A model generated the notes under the pieces. The model was not told where the DNA came from and did not search any database. It worked only from the letters and a program-made list of their open reading frames with translations. From Parasponia andersonii (lineage: Eukaryota > Streptophyta > Magnoliopsida > Rosales > Cannabaceae), in NCBI GenBank assembly GCA_002914805.1, contig JXTB01000114.1, forward strand, positions 489,128-553,127: 64,000 nt of DNA, written 5' to 3'. Each line of letters begins with the position of its first letter. Within the stretch, counting starts at the first letter, position 1. Made by a program: the position numbers and the translations under genes. Shown piece after piece: positions 27,612 through 39,897 of this stretch.

Positions 27612-30317
27612 CAGCGTCCTGGGTTTGAGAAATCCCTACCAAGGCATTCTTGAAGCTGCAGATATGAGGTGATTTTGGTGGTCTTTTCCGCAATGTCGTC
27701 TGTTTGAGAAGATTTCCGTGATGTATCAGTGGTGACAGCAAATCTGCCATTAAATTTGATGGTTTGCATTAGTTCATCAGTTAGTGCCATCTCGCATTAT
27801 TTTTCCTTAAGGTTACTGCAAATGCATGTTGTTACAAAATACAGAAACGAAAGCTTGGTTTCTGTGCTGTACATAGATGTTATAAGAACACACAGCAATA
27901 TTGTATTCATATTTCTTGTGTGTAATGTGAATGACATATGAAGGTATTTTTTTTTCTCATTTTTTGTTGTTAGGTAGTAAAACGTTTTTATGATATGTTG
28001 GTTGTCTACATTATTTTTTATTTATTTCTTGGTCCTTGGATATAAGTAGCTCTGATATGATCTTTTAAGATGTCATATCTTTCAGACTGGGGGTGTCTGG
28101 TGTTCCCCGAAGGTTTTTTCTCATCGTTAGCCCATCTTTCTCTCGGTAAACTGATTAGTACTTATGTCTCATGCTTTCTGACAAAGCCTCCCGTTTATTA
28201 AGTGAATGTAAAATTTACATTTTATGTTAAAAAAAATTATTTAGTTATCTACTCTTTGGTTCATTGTTTTCCAATTATAAACTTTTCATGCCAGCAAGTG
28301 CAAATTCTTCTGAAGTTACCCTGCCAAACTGATGAGTACACCAGAAACTCTACTTCAAGTGGGTGGAAACTTTGGCTCCAAAAGCTCTAGGATATGACAT
28401 TTTAGAGACATTAAGGTAGAGTTTATGGCTGCATATTCTACAGCTTCAAATACATGGTTTATGATATGCATTGTTAAAAAAGGTCATCTAATGCTTTTTA
28501 GCTCTCACTTCATTCGACACTTGATTGATCACCGATGGTTTATACAGTATTGCTAAAGCTGATTTACTTTTAGTCTATCATTTATATCTAGATTCTGGTA
28601 TTCTAATTACCGAAATTACATCATACTTCTGGGTAGATAGAACCTTCTTTTTTTTTCCTTTTTTTTTTTTTTCAAATATTGATTTTTTCTATATTATAAA
28701 AAGAATACTCTATTGTCTTTTTTCAAGTATGATGATTCAGTATATTGAAATCGTTACTTTTGGTATGGGATTCTGTTGGCACGAGAATGAGAATCATTTT
28801 AATGCCCATATTTAGTGCATGGTTTAGCATAATTTTTAACCTTTGGAAAGTGATTTCCACATGTTTCACTTTCCTGCTAAATAGGGTAATCTGAAACTGC
28901 ATATTCGTGGGACAATTCACTCTCAGACCCGCCTGCCCACCCTTGTTTAGCCCATCTCTATTGCCAGACAGCCAGAGGCTAGCACACTTCATTCAAATTC
29001 CAGTAAAAGTTGATCTCTGGTCAATCTTCTTCGGGCCGTTACTTCTGTTGAAATGATTCTTAGACCCACTAATAAACAGTGTTTTGTATCATCAGCCATG
29101 AGATTGCATGGGTTTCTTGCATTGGTTGGCGATTCTGTAGGTTGGATTCTTGTAAGTATTTTTTTCTTTGGTTTTTTGCTTTACCTTCTTTTTGTTTTGT
29201 TTCTATAAAATTTCTCCAGTTCCTGCAGACAATCTTGTATATTAGTTTTGTCAGGGGCAAAGAAGGAAGTAACTTCAACTGGTTTATTTCTGCTTACGAG
29301 TTATATTGTTTCCTTTCCTTATTATTTCTGTTTATTAGTTTTAAGCAGGTCCTACTCTCCCATACTCCCATGATTGCTTGATTTAATTGTTTAACTACCT
29401 ATTGATCTCATCATGCCTTCTTTAAGTGGCCTTGGTGGTAGGAGAATTCACTCTCTTTTGGATGATGTTGCAAATTCTGTGTGTATTCCGACAAAGGAAA
29501 AAAAAAACTCTAATTATTAAAGATGATATTGGTATTTTAATATTTGCATTTTTAGAATGCAATTTATTGGTCATCAAATTTCATGTTGATAGTAGCTGAA
29601 TTTAGTTGTCAGCTAATTGCGTTAAAATGCTCATTTTAAATGCTTATGAATAAACATGTTGGATGAAATGGGCGAGAGACTTACATACTTTCGTAGGTAC
29701 TATTGTTTTTCAATACTTGTTAGAAGGTCGAGGTTTTTAGATTGATTTAAATCTTGAAATTTTCCAAGATTATGCTATTTGTTTGTTCTCTTTTGGTTCA
29801 AATATTCAAATAGACAGCTTACATTGTACTGCAAAATAAAATTGAAGAGTTTACTAACATATTCTTTTGTTGCTTTTTCCCTTGCTCATCACCTTTCTCA
29901 TATCCTTATTTATTTTTCTGTTGTAGTTGCTCTATTTAGCATCTGTTTCTTTTTGTTTTCAGTTATTTGTCATTTTCTGTACGGTTTTTAACCATTTAGC
30001 TGTATGTCTCTGCCATTAATTAGTAGCTATTTACTAATTTAACATAGTATTTGATGACATCAGCTTCTTGGTTGAATTTCAATTGTATTTGGTGCTTGGT
30101 CAGTTACTAAAAACTTTGCATTTGAACGATGGACTTCATATTTGTCTTGCACAACATGACTTGATGTTTTCAATATTCGATGACTTAATGGTGATCTCAT
30201 TCAAGAAAAATGTGGCCTCAAGCCTGACTAAGACGACTAGATTTGGCCGTAACTGCAAATACTTTTATGTATGATTCTTGATTGATTAAACTTGTGTTTG
30301 TTTCTTAATCCATAATG

Positions 30318-30352
<35 letters not shown>

Positions 30353-30600
30353 CACCGATTTAGTAGGTATTTTTTATTTATTTATGCATAAGTATTAATT
30401 TAGTTAACGAAAATTTAGTATGCATATTTTTTTATTGTAAAAAATAATAGAGAAAGAGCATTAATGATGTATGTCTTTTCATGTATTTCATTATAACTAT
30501 TGGATCACTATTAAATGGTGATGTTAAAAAAGATTGGCAAAAAAAAATACCTATTAGATTAGCAACCATATATATATATATATTGTGCTCAATGATTTTT
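27612..30600. other. 3' flank and spacer after the CK1-like gene
   Basis: The first few hundred bases are probably the rest of the CK1-like 3' UTR. Beyond that the sequence is T-rich on the plus strand, with short frames that match no family and an (AT)n tract at about 30320-30350. No gene was recognised. Confidence 0.45.
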
Positions 30601-30603
30601 CTG

Positions 30604-30843
30604 TTAACATCTTCTTTTGCGGAGGCAGGGAAAGGACTCGAAGCTTGCCAAGGTAGAAATCCTCGTGTCGGATATAGGATCCTTGTTGCATGGTTTACAG
30701 TTCTTGCCGTAAGAATCATTGTTGGCCAAGTGGCAATTCACTTTCCCAGTCTTCACTAGCATGTAATCAACTGGGGCCAAATTCAAGCTGGAACCACTTT
30801 TAGGTCCCACCTTGCCCCATTTGAGCTCGACTCTACATGAATT
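30604..30843 (-). other. Small cysteine-containing open frame, unassigned
   Basis: A minus-strand frame open for 79 residues after a stop at 30844-30846 and ending TAA at 30604. It contains six cysteines, including NCKPCNKDP and a C-terminal PCLRKRRC. There is no N-terminal ATG and no signal peptide within it, so if real it would be a last exon or a fragment of a secreted cysteine-rich peptide gene. The local GC content is higher than in the flanks. I do not recognise the family. A piece of this segment was copied in inverted form into 31567-31604. Confidence 0.2.
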
Positions 30844-31467
30844 TTAGAATGAAAAGACAAGAAGGATGTTTGAATCCTTGTTGACGGGTGTATCTTGTGG
30901 ATGGTCACTTCTAACAAACTTTAGCGTGGATCTGATTTGTACTCGACCTAGTTAAAGCAAATGTATGAAATGAAATTTCACTAGTAAAGCTAAGCTGTCT
31001 GCTTTCATATCATTAGATTACGAGTTACTTTAATTGATTTTGTAGCATGAATACTCATCTTTAATGAGGCTGTAATAAGGAATGAGGTCACTTTTCTATT
31101 CATATACAGCAAGTTTGCTAATATGTAATGGTAAAGTTTTATCATTACCTATTTCACGTCAAGTCACTCTACCTATTTCTTTCTTGTATATGCTTATTGG
31201 AAGGTAGAATTGGAATTAATCTGATTGCCTACTAGCAGTACATGAATAGGAACTACAAAATTTAATTACTAAAATGCCTTTTTTCACGAATTATTTATTA
31301 GCTAAAAAAATTTAATTACTAAAATGTCTTCGTTCATAAATTATTTATCAGCCGAAATGGTATATAACGGTGCATAAGTAGTTTCATTATTATTTCAATG
31401 AGAAGAGAAGTAGTCAATTGTTTTTCTCTTAGCGTTTTTTTTTTTTTTCCCCGATTATGTGTGGTTT

Positions 31468-31535
31468 ACGAAAATGTGACTTAATTGAATGAATTTTTAA
31501 TACGAAAATGTGACTTAATTGAATGAATTTTTAAT
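31468..31535. repeat. Exact 34-bp tandem duplication
   Basis: Bases 31468-31501 and 31502-31535 are identical by eye; the unit starts ACGAAAATGTGAC. It lies immediately left of the templated-insertion scar. Confidence 0.9.
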
Positions 31536-31540
31536 ATGAA

Positions 31541-31631
31541 ATTGACCAACCATTTTGGCCGATTATCCGACACGAGGATTTCTACCTTGGCAAGGATCCT
31601 ATATTATTGACTAACCATTTTGGCCGATTAT
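31541..31631. repeat. 26-bp duplication split by templated filler DNA
   Basis: ATTGACCAACCATTTTGG... (31541-31566) recurs with one change at 31606-31631. The 39 bases between are not random: 31567-31594 is the reverse complement of 30644-30671, and 31591-31604 is the reverse complement of 30672-30685. The two copied pieces share CAAG at their junction. This is the pattern of double-strand-break repair with template switching. Confidence 0.85.
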
Positions 31632-32747
31632 TAATTAGTAAATAATGTGTTGCATGACACTAATTGGTCGGTCTTGAGATGGTCGGTTTCGCAATGCAAA
31701 CACTCTTGTTTTTATTTTTTATGTTTTATAAAGCGTTCCAGTCCACGACAGAGCTTGGTAACTAAGAAAGATTAATGACCTTTCTATATTTTAATTAATA
31801 GCCGCCCATGTTTTCTATAACACTAAAAAAGGAACTTTTGTAATGCACTTTGGACAGTTTGTATTGTGAATGTAGCTACACTCGCAGCATGATGAGTTGG
31901 TTTAGGTTTATAACTTTTACTTTACGTTAGTCAATAATACTGATGGCCTTTCAAAAGAGGCGGCAAAAAAAGTTTACTATGACGTGGTAAAAGTTTATTT
32001 TCCTCATCTGATTACTTCTCCCCGATTCAATAGTTAGCTCCATGAGAGAAATAGGTATGTATTTTTTTCCCGACGGTTTGACTCAATAGGAGCCGTTGAA
32101 AATCATCGCTGTTAAGATTTTCTCCATATTAAGTGAAATCCAATTCAATGAATACGTTACATACTTGGTCAACGAAAGATGCTATTGTACAAGCTCGTAA
32201 ACCTAATGTCGTCCTAACGTCGCAATCCTCAATATAAGAAAATGAATTGCAGGACCTTTATTCTTTTTATCTATGTTGTATGCTTTTTCTGTAAAGAAAT
32301 ATGTCCCACCGTGCAGATTAAATTTGCATGATATTTATTACGTGACCATTACTTTATATCACTAATTAATTTTAAATGAGCTTAATTAATAATCTTATTT
32401 AATTACAAATAAAAAAAATAACTTATACATCTTATAAATTAAACTCTTGACCTAGTACCTAATTCTCATTTTATCCCACTCGCTGAGTTAACTCCACTGT
32501 ATTAGCCAAGCAGAAGATTACAGTTTAGTTATATATTTAGTTTGATTGGTATTACATCCTTATAATATTGAGATTTGAGGTTGGAGTCTCTTGCTCTATC
32601 AGTTGAAAAAAAAAATCCTTTAAATTTAATGAAGTTATACCTGTTGACACTTTGACACGCGATTATGCTATTTGAAAGATTATGATAATGATACGGAGAA
32701 CTCGATTTTATGACTGCGAGCATCAGCAGCCAATTTCAGTGGCTAAT
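31632..32747. other. Spacer before the Gypsy element
   Basis: AT-rich DNA with no recognisable gene. A minus-strand frame at 32529-32723 has no family similarity. Confidence 0.45.
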
Positions 32748-32752
32748 ATATA

Positions 32753-35081
32753 TGTCACGACCCGAGGTCGGGTCAATGACAGAATGAGTATTTCATAAAT
32801 TAGAAATACAAAAAATAACTAAATAAAAATACTTAATTCATTTAAAATTTTGCTCCGACGACTCTAACCTTTCAAAACTGGCCTCAACAGAATATTTAAA
32901 TGAAAATAAAATCCTACAGTCATGTGTCAGTCATGCGTCACTCATTGCACATAGACCGTAAACAAAACAACTGTTTTAATAGTTGTACATCACAAATCAT
33001 TTCACACTCAAACTCAGACTTAAGTAATACAAACCATGTTCAGATTTCATATTCTAATTTATAAAGTTTAATGAAATCCAAATTCCTTCTCAAATTTAAA
33101 TATTTCACAAGTCTCGTAGGAAATTACCAAAATATAAATAAACTAGTTGTTCTGCAAATACCTCGATTTATCTCTTCTAATCTAAATTACACTGAGTGCC
33201 ACCTGAAGAGAAGAAAGGGGTGAGCTAATGCCCAGTAGAGAATCAATTATAAGTTTCTATATATATATATAAAATATACTCATGTTGAAGGTTTTGTATG
33301 GTCAGTATTCCATTCAAAATAATTCACAAAACTCAAGTAGAAGTCATAGTCCAATGGTCAAACATTTCAAACCATTGTAACATTCATCAAAAGCAGTACA
33401 TATCCATTCAAGCCAACATATATCCATGTACGCAATCATGATGTCCGAAGTGTCCTAATGGATCACTCGTAAGTCCGAGCCACCTAAAGAGGCGACGTAA
33501 GTCCGATCACCTGATGTGGGGCATCGTAAGTCCGATTATCCAATGTAGGGCATCGTATGTCCGATCACCCAGTGTAGGGCATCGTAAGTCTGACGATCAC
33601 CCAATGTAGAGCATTATATATCCGATCATCCAATGTAGGGCATCGTGAGTCCGATCACCCAATGTAGGGCATCATATGTCCGATCACCCAATGTAGGACA
33701 TCGTAAATGTGTGAATGTATGCAAATATTTTATAAATAATGGAATAAGGATATACACCATTTCCAAAAAATCTCAAAATAACCATGCAGTATTCTTTAAT
33801 CAAATCACTTCCAGTCCTCAAAACTGAGTTCTCAAACCATTTTGGATTTTATAAAAATTTCGGCATTACAACAGTTATTTTCTATCAAAACCTCAAAATC
33901 CAATTTCATACGGAAATCAATCCAAAACAGTATATATGATACGCCAACCAGTGTGACATGTCTCCCAGACAATTTATATCTCAATTCAGGTAAAAAAATG
34001 GACATAAACACAATTTTTATAAATTATTTCACGAAATTCTATATTTATTGAAAATATATAAATTTCATAAATTAAATTAATTTTTGAATCAAGTAATCGA
34101 ATTCCTATCTCTATCGAGCGTCCAACGAGAAAGTTTGGCATCGTTTGAGTGTCGTTTGGAAGAGTAGACGTCGTTTTCGAAACTTTAGTTCTTTGGTTTG
34201 AAAACTTGATTTTCAAACGGAGCTTCAAATCATGAAAGGACTTCACCACTGAATTCAGAGCACCCAAAAACCCTAGGTTAGACATATAATTTGTCAAATT
34301 TGGATGCGGGCCCCACTGCATTCAAATCGAGGCAAATCTGAGCCGTCTGATCTCGTTTTTCGGGCCTGTTTCAAAAAATAGTCAATATATACCATTTTCA
34401 ACGTAGATTCCAAAAATGATATCAGTTTTAAAATCTAATGGTCTGATCAAAAACTCAATTTCAAAACCAATTACACACAAAACTGTCCAACGGAATTAAA
34501 ATCAAACGGAGAAAATCGAGATACGAAATACCTATCATCAGATTGCCCGTGAAGAGACGAGACCACGATGACTAGTTTCGCGGCAAACGGTGGCCGGAAT
34601 TGGCTTCGGCGAGGAAAAGAAACAACGGCATTTTTTGCATTTTTTCGGCGATCGGCAGCTCTGACGGGGCTGTTCTGGCGGTGGAAGCTTCGTCCAGCAG
34701 CTGGGCATCGACGCTGGTCAGTGGCGTAGGGCAACGACGGCCAGAGGTGGCTCAACGGAGCTTTGCCGGAAATCGGGTGTTGGGTTTTTCTCCGGAGACC
34801 AAATCGAAAAAGAATCGGAAAATGGAGGGATTTATGGGCAATTTTCGTAAGCGTCACCGTGTCCACTTTTGGTTAATTGGGCATTGTTTTGCTTATTTGT
34901 ACTTGGACCTAGTTTTCTAAAAATCTTCTCAAAAATATCCTTGAATAATTACATTTTGACCCCAATTTTCAAACTTTTCTTACATTTTTGCCCAAATGAA
35001 CCTAGACCAAAATCCATCCAAATTCATTTTTTTCTGGGTCAAAAGACCAATTTGCCCTTACAATTTTTATGGGATTTCACA
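32753..35081 (-). repeat. 3' LTR of the Gypsy element
   Basis: On the element's own strand it begins TGTGAAATCCC at 35081 and ends GGGTCGTGACA at 32753, so TG...CA termini are intact. It includes a 29-bp tandem-repeat array (33471-33707) and a GC-rich block near 34540-34810. The outer flank is ATATA. Confidence 0.93.
33471..33707. repeat. 29-bp tandem repeats in the 3' LTR
   Basis: Roughly eight imperfect units of the type AAGTCCGATCACC...GGGCATCGT follow each other directly, with units varying in a few bases and one carrying extra bases. There are no spacers. Confidence 0.9.
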
Positions 35082-35094
35082 TGCTTCCCTCCTT
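35082..35094 (-). promoter_or_regulatory. Polypurine tract of the Gypsy element
   Basis: The minus strand reads AAGGAGGGAAGCA directly before the 3' LTR start at 35081. This is the expected position and composition for priming plus-strand DNA synthesis. Confidence 0.8.
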
Positions 35095-35134
35095 AAATGA
35101 ATTTTGTCCCGAAATTCAAGTACAAGACATACAC

Positions 35135-35686
35135 TCAAAATACAACTTCAAGTTGAAAATTAAACAAGTGAGAGTATTTTTCATACATCTCTGTCTCGAG
35201 TTCCCAAGTAGCTTCCTCTTTCTTATGGTGATTCCAAAGAATTTTGACAAGTGGAATTTCTCTATTGCGAAGCACTTTGAGTTCTCTTTTCATTATTCGA
35301 ATTGGTTGCTCTTCATAAGTAACATCATCTTGAATTGGTATCTCCACGTATTGAATTACATGAGATGGGCCAGGAACATATTTCCTCAGCATTGAAATAT
35401 GAAAGACGTTGTGCACATGGCTCAACTGTGGTGGTAAGTCCAATCGATATGCTACTGGCCCAATTCTTGCAGTAATCATAAATGACCTAATATATTTTGG
35501 AGCTAACTTTCCTTTAACTCCAAATCTAGTAACTCCGCGCCTCGGTGTAACTTTTAGAAACACTTGGTCACCAACGTCAAACTCTACTTCTCGTCTCAAG
35601 GGATCTACATAACTCTTTTGATGACTCTGAACAATCTTAAGTCTTTCTCTTATCATGTTGATCTTATCAGTAGTTTTTTGTATCAA
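35135..35686 (-). pseudogene. Integrase C-terminus with chromodomain-like tail
   Basis: A minus-strand frame of 183 residues. The first half carries the GPY/F-type module (KLAPKYIRSFMI, then IGPVAYRLDLP and VFHISMLRKYV). The last 50 or so residues (VKILWNHHKKEEATWELE) match the chromodomain-like tail of Del/Tekay chromoviruses, which in the family directs integration toward heterochromatin. It is separated from the integrase core by a frame break near 35690-35880. Confidence 0.88.
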
Positions 35687-35887
35687 TTCTGGCCTAAGAG
35701 TAACTCGCTCCTCTGCGTCAGCTCAACACAAGGGCGACCTACATGGTCTACCATATAATACCTTATATGGAGCCATACCCAAACTAGTTTGGTAGCTGTT
35801 GTTTTATACAAATTCCACTAACGGAAAATGATCATCCTAGCTTCCACCAAAGTCCAGTATACATGAGTGAAGCATATCCTCTAGAGT

Positions 35888-36196
35888 TTAAATTGTTCTC
35901 TCAGATTGGCCATCTGTCTGTGGGTGATGAGCTGTACTAAGATTTAGTTCTATTCCCAAAGCTTTCTGTAAAGCTATCCAGAACTTGGATGTAAATCTTG
36001 GATCTCTATCAGAAACTATGCTGAAAGGCACTCCATGTAAACGAACAATGTGATCCACATAAAGACGACTAATTTTGTTGAGAGAAAAATCAATTCGAAT
36101 CAGTATAAAATGAGCAGTTTTAGTCATTCGATCAACAATTACCCAAATTGCATCATTTTTCCTTTGAGTTCTCGGCAATCCTGTTACAAAATCCAT
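35888..36196 (-). pseudogene. Integrase catalytic core fragment
   Basis: A 102-residue minus-strand frame starting MDFVTGLPRTQRKND. It keeps the three acidic positions of the DDE core: Asp in WVIVDRMTK, Asp in SDRDPRF and Glu in DGQSERTI. Stops occur on both sides, so it is not continuous with the zinc-binding part or the C-terminus. Confidence 0.88.
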
Positions 36197-36314
36197 AATG
36201 ATCTTATTCTATTTCCATTCTGGAATAGGCAATGGCTGAAGTAATCCAATTGGCCTTTGATGTTCTGCTTTTACTTGCTGACAGATTATACACAGCCACA
36301 AAAGTAGCTACGTC

Positions 36315-36821
36315 TCATTTCATGCCTTTCCACCAATACTGTCTCTTTAAGTCATGGTACATCTTAGTACTACAGGGATGTACTACAAACTTAGATTTGT
36401 GAACTTCAGTCAAGATAGTCTCTCGAAGGTGTGGATTATTAGCTACAGCTAACTTTCCATTAAATAGTACAAATCCTTTTCTATTAGTACTCCAACTATC
36501 TAGTTGTTCACCATTCTGAAGTTGGTTCCAAATTTTCTTTAATTCTTGATCTTGCCATTGACTTTGTTGAGCTATCTGAAGAAGTGAAGGAGTAGCCACT
36601 ATATTGCTAACATAAGCAATATTGTTTCTCTCGGAATACTCCAAATTATAATCACTAATAGTGACTGAATTTTTCCACTCTTCAAGTATCAAAGAAGCAA
36701 GTGTACCATGAGATTTACGGCTCAAGGCATCTGCTACCACATTTGCCTTTTCGGGATGATACTGAAGATTGAAATCATAATCCTCCATATATTCAATCCA
36801 TCTCCTCTGTCTCAAATTCAA
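36315..36821 (-). pseudogene. RNase H end and integrase zinc-binding part
   Basis: A 168-residue frame. It opens with LRQRRWIEYMEDYDFNLQY and NVVADALSRK, the typical end of the Gypsy RNase H region, and runs to HKSKFVVHPCSTKMYHDLKR, the histidine half of the integrase HHCC finger. A stop at 36315-36317 ends it before the cysteine half. A frame change near 36820-36920 separates it from the reverse transcriptase frame. Confidence 0.85.
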
Positions 36822-36919
36822 GTCTCATTAACTAAAGAGAAATTTCAAACTCTTGTGATCGGAGTAAATATCAAACTTAACACCCTACAAGTAACATCTC
36901 TAGATCTTGAGAGCAAATA

Positions 36920-38545
36920 TTACAGCCGCCAATTCAGATCATGAGCAGGATAGTTCTTTTCATGAGATTTCAATTGACAAGAAGCATAAGTTACAACCCG
37001 GCCATTTTGCATTAAAACACATTCCAATCCCAGATCAGAAGTATCTGTGTACATCACATATGGTTCACTACTCTCAGGGACAATCAGAATAGGTGTGGTT
37101 GTCAGTTTTTCTTTCAATTTCATGAATGATGTCTCACACTCATCATTCCAAGTAAACTTGACATCTTTCCTCGTTAACTTGGTTAAAGGCAATGCAATAC
37201 TCGAGAAGTTTTCCACAAAATGACGATAAGAACCAGCTAAACCAAGGAAACTCCGTACCTTAGTAATATTTCTCAGTCTTTCCCATCCTAGAATAGACTC
37301 TATCTTAGACGGATCAACTAAGATACCATTTTGAGAAATCACATGATCCAAGAATTTAACCTCTGTCATCCAGAAATCACATTTCGATCTCTTAGCATAT
37401 AACTGATGATCTCTCAAAGTCTGAAGCACGGTCCTTAAATGTTCAGCATGTTCTTTCTGAGCCTTAGAATAAATCAAAATGTCGTTAATAAATACAACCA
37501 TGAATCTATCCAAATAAGGCCTGAAGATTCTGTTCATAAGGTCTATGAATGCTGCAGGTGCATTCGTCAATCTGAAAGGCATAACCAGAAACTCAAAATG
37601 ACCATATCGAGTTCTGAATGCAGTTTTCGGTATGTGTTCTTTACGAATCTTCAGTTGGTGATACCCAGATCTTAGGTCTATCTTTGAAAAGAATTTAGAT
37701 CCATCGAGTTGGTCAAACAACTCGTCAATTCTTAGCAAAGGATAATTATTCTTTATTGTAAGCTGGTTTAGCTTTCTGTAGTCCACACAAAGTCTGAGTG
37801 TACTATCAGCTTTTTTGGCAAAGAGAACTGGAGTACCCCAAGGTAAGGTGCTACTCCTGATGAACCCTTTTGACGATAGGTTATCTAGTTCTTCCCTTAA
37901 TTCAGTCATCTCTATAAGGGCTATTCGATAAGTTGGAATAGAAATTGGTTGAGTTCCAGAAACTAAGTCTATACAGAATTCAACCTCTCTGTCAGGTGGT
38001 AATCCAAGTAAATCCTCTAGAAAGACATCAGGAAATTCACTAACTACTGATATCCATAGGTATTTATTGACAATTCCTATTTCTCTATCAATGGTGAATA
38101 TGTTTCTATAACATTCTAATTTCTTTTTGCCACCAATACTTGCTCTCAGGAGAGGACTGAGGCTTATTGAATTCAAACCAGCTTGATACACAACTAAATA
38201 ACCATCTTCAGTATGAAGAGTCACCTTTTTTCTATGACAATCCACTATTGCTCTATATTTGGACAACCAGTCCATACCAAGAATCACATCAAATTGATTC
38301 ATAGTTATCACAATCAAATTAACTAATAATTCACATCCATCAATGACGATAGAACAAGAGTTGCATATAGTAGACACACCATTAACATTTCCCAAAAGAG
38401 TATCAAGATTCAAAGCAGGATCAAAGATTTCAAATTTTAAACCCAACATATTTGCAAATGACATAGATATAAAGGAATGTGATGCACTGATATCAAATAA
38501 CACATGAGCCCAAGAGTGATAAAGTAAGATCATACCATCAACCAC
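36920..38545 (-). pseudogene. Protease, reverse transcriptase and RNase H start
   Basis: A 541-residue frame. The aspartic protease site reads [11 protein letters not shown]: the aspartate is there but the usual glycine two residues later is serine. Reverse transcriptase motifs follow ([44 protein letters not shown]). The catalytic box reads FINDILIYS, with Asn at the first of the two usual aspartates. RNase H begins at [11 protein letters not shown] and the frame stops at 36920. These changes predict loss of activity even without the frame breaks. Confidence 0.92.
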
Positions 38546-38848
38546 TCTAGTTCCAGGCTGATCATATCCCTCTGTCCTGGTGACTGCATAGGTTTGAGCT
38601 TTTCCCTTTCCTTTGTTTTCTCTGCCTCTGCTCGGATGACTACTGCTAGACCCAGGAGTACTACTGTGGGACTGTCCATAACCTCCTTATGTTCCAGATA
38701 CCTAAGGTGTCTGGCAACCTGTGGTGAAGGTAGAACCCTGAGGATGATATTGGTGCTGAACAAGAGAGTTAAAAGTCGGAGTTGAACTCTGGAAATGAGC
38801 AGGCCTAGTTTGCTGACTAGGGATGGGCATCGAAGTTGCTTGACTCCC

Positions 38849-39751
38849 CTATAGTCCTCTGGTGGTCGGTGAAAGAGTCTGCAAAAATTGGGGGCAATTT
38901 CTTCTAAAATGGCTCTGTTGACCACAGTAGTGGCAGGAATACGGAGTAAAATGCTCACTTCCTGTCGAAACAAAACTGCCACTGCATCCACTACTCTGTG
39001 AACCCTGTCCCTTCCATCGTTCCTTTTTCATTTTTCGGTCTGTACCTTTTCCCTTATATCTACCCATAGTTCCTCTATCACCAATCAACGTAGCTTCAAT
39101 TCTCTGAGTTGTACCATAAGCCTCAATAAGGGTAGTAATTGGAAATGGCTCTAGTCTGGTGCGAATCTCTGGCCTTAAGTTAGTTCTAAAATAAACCACT
39201 TGCAGTCTCGAATAGTTTTCCGATGTATGAGTATACTGAGAGAGTTCCATAAACCTCGTATAGTATTCATCAATAGTTATACTACCTTGGCGCAAGATAT
39301 TGTACTGTTTCAGCATCTCATTAACATGGTTTTTATTGGCATACTGTCCTCTGAACAGTTCATCAAACTGTTCCCAAGTCATAGTGGTAGTGTTATGAGT
39401 CAACCTAATAGTGCTCCACCAATGATCAGTAGCATCCTGAAGCAAGTATATTGCAAAGCCCACTCTAAACTCTGCTGGTACTGCCAAGGTATCAAATTTC
39501 TTCTGAACTTCCCTAAGCCATCTCAGTGCAGCTGTGGGATCGTGTTCACCAGAAAAATTTAGTGGATTCAACTTAGTAAAATCCCTGAAGCTTATAGATC
39601 GGTCATTTTCAGCAGTCGGCCTTGTCATAAGACCAGGTATCCTCTGCATAGCTTGTTGAAGAGTATCAACAATATTAAAGGCAGAAGGGTCTTGCTATGG
39701 AGGAACATCTTGTTCTCTCTTAGGTTGAGACACTCTTCTTCTTGGAGGCAT
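38849..39751 (-). pseudogene. Gag with premature stop
   Basis: The ATG at 39751-39749 begins a basic leader, but codon 19 (39697-39695) is TAG. The frame then stays open to TAG at 38851-38849. It contains the retrotransposon gag domain (FTKLNPLNFSGEHDP, then LLQDATDHWW and EYYTRFMELSQY) and one CCHC zinc knuckle, CHYCGQQSHFRRNC. Between 38849 and 38545 the reading is broken by further stops. Confidence 0.9.
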
Positions 39752-39874
39752 TTTCTTGATCTGTATTTCAATATATCCAACGTATTAGTAAGATGGTGAT
39801 TTTGTACGACCTATATATAAGAAATGTCCAATCTAGTTTAATGAGTGACACACTCCGAGTATTTTAAATTAAAA

Positions 39875-39890
39875 CCATACTCTGATACCA
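39875..39890 (-). promoter_or_regulatory. Primer-binding site (initiator Met tRNA type)
   Basis: The minus strand reads TGGTATCAGAGTATGG seven bases inside the 5' LTR boundary at 39898. The first eleven bases match the usual complement of the 3' end of plant initiator methionine tRNA. Confidence 0.88.
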
Positions 39891-39897
39891 AATTTTC

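Noticed and set aside
33471..33707. CRISPR-like array of 29-bp repeats
   Set aside because: Units are directly adjacent with no unique spacers, the same array is in the partner LTR, and the DNA is eukaryotic.
34471..34920. Frames of 106-131 codons in the GC-rich block of the LTR, with similar frames at 41604-42007
   Set aside because: The frames are not kept in step between the two LTRs and match no protein; the block is simply GC-rich LTR sequence.
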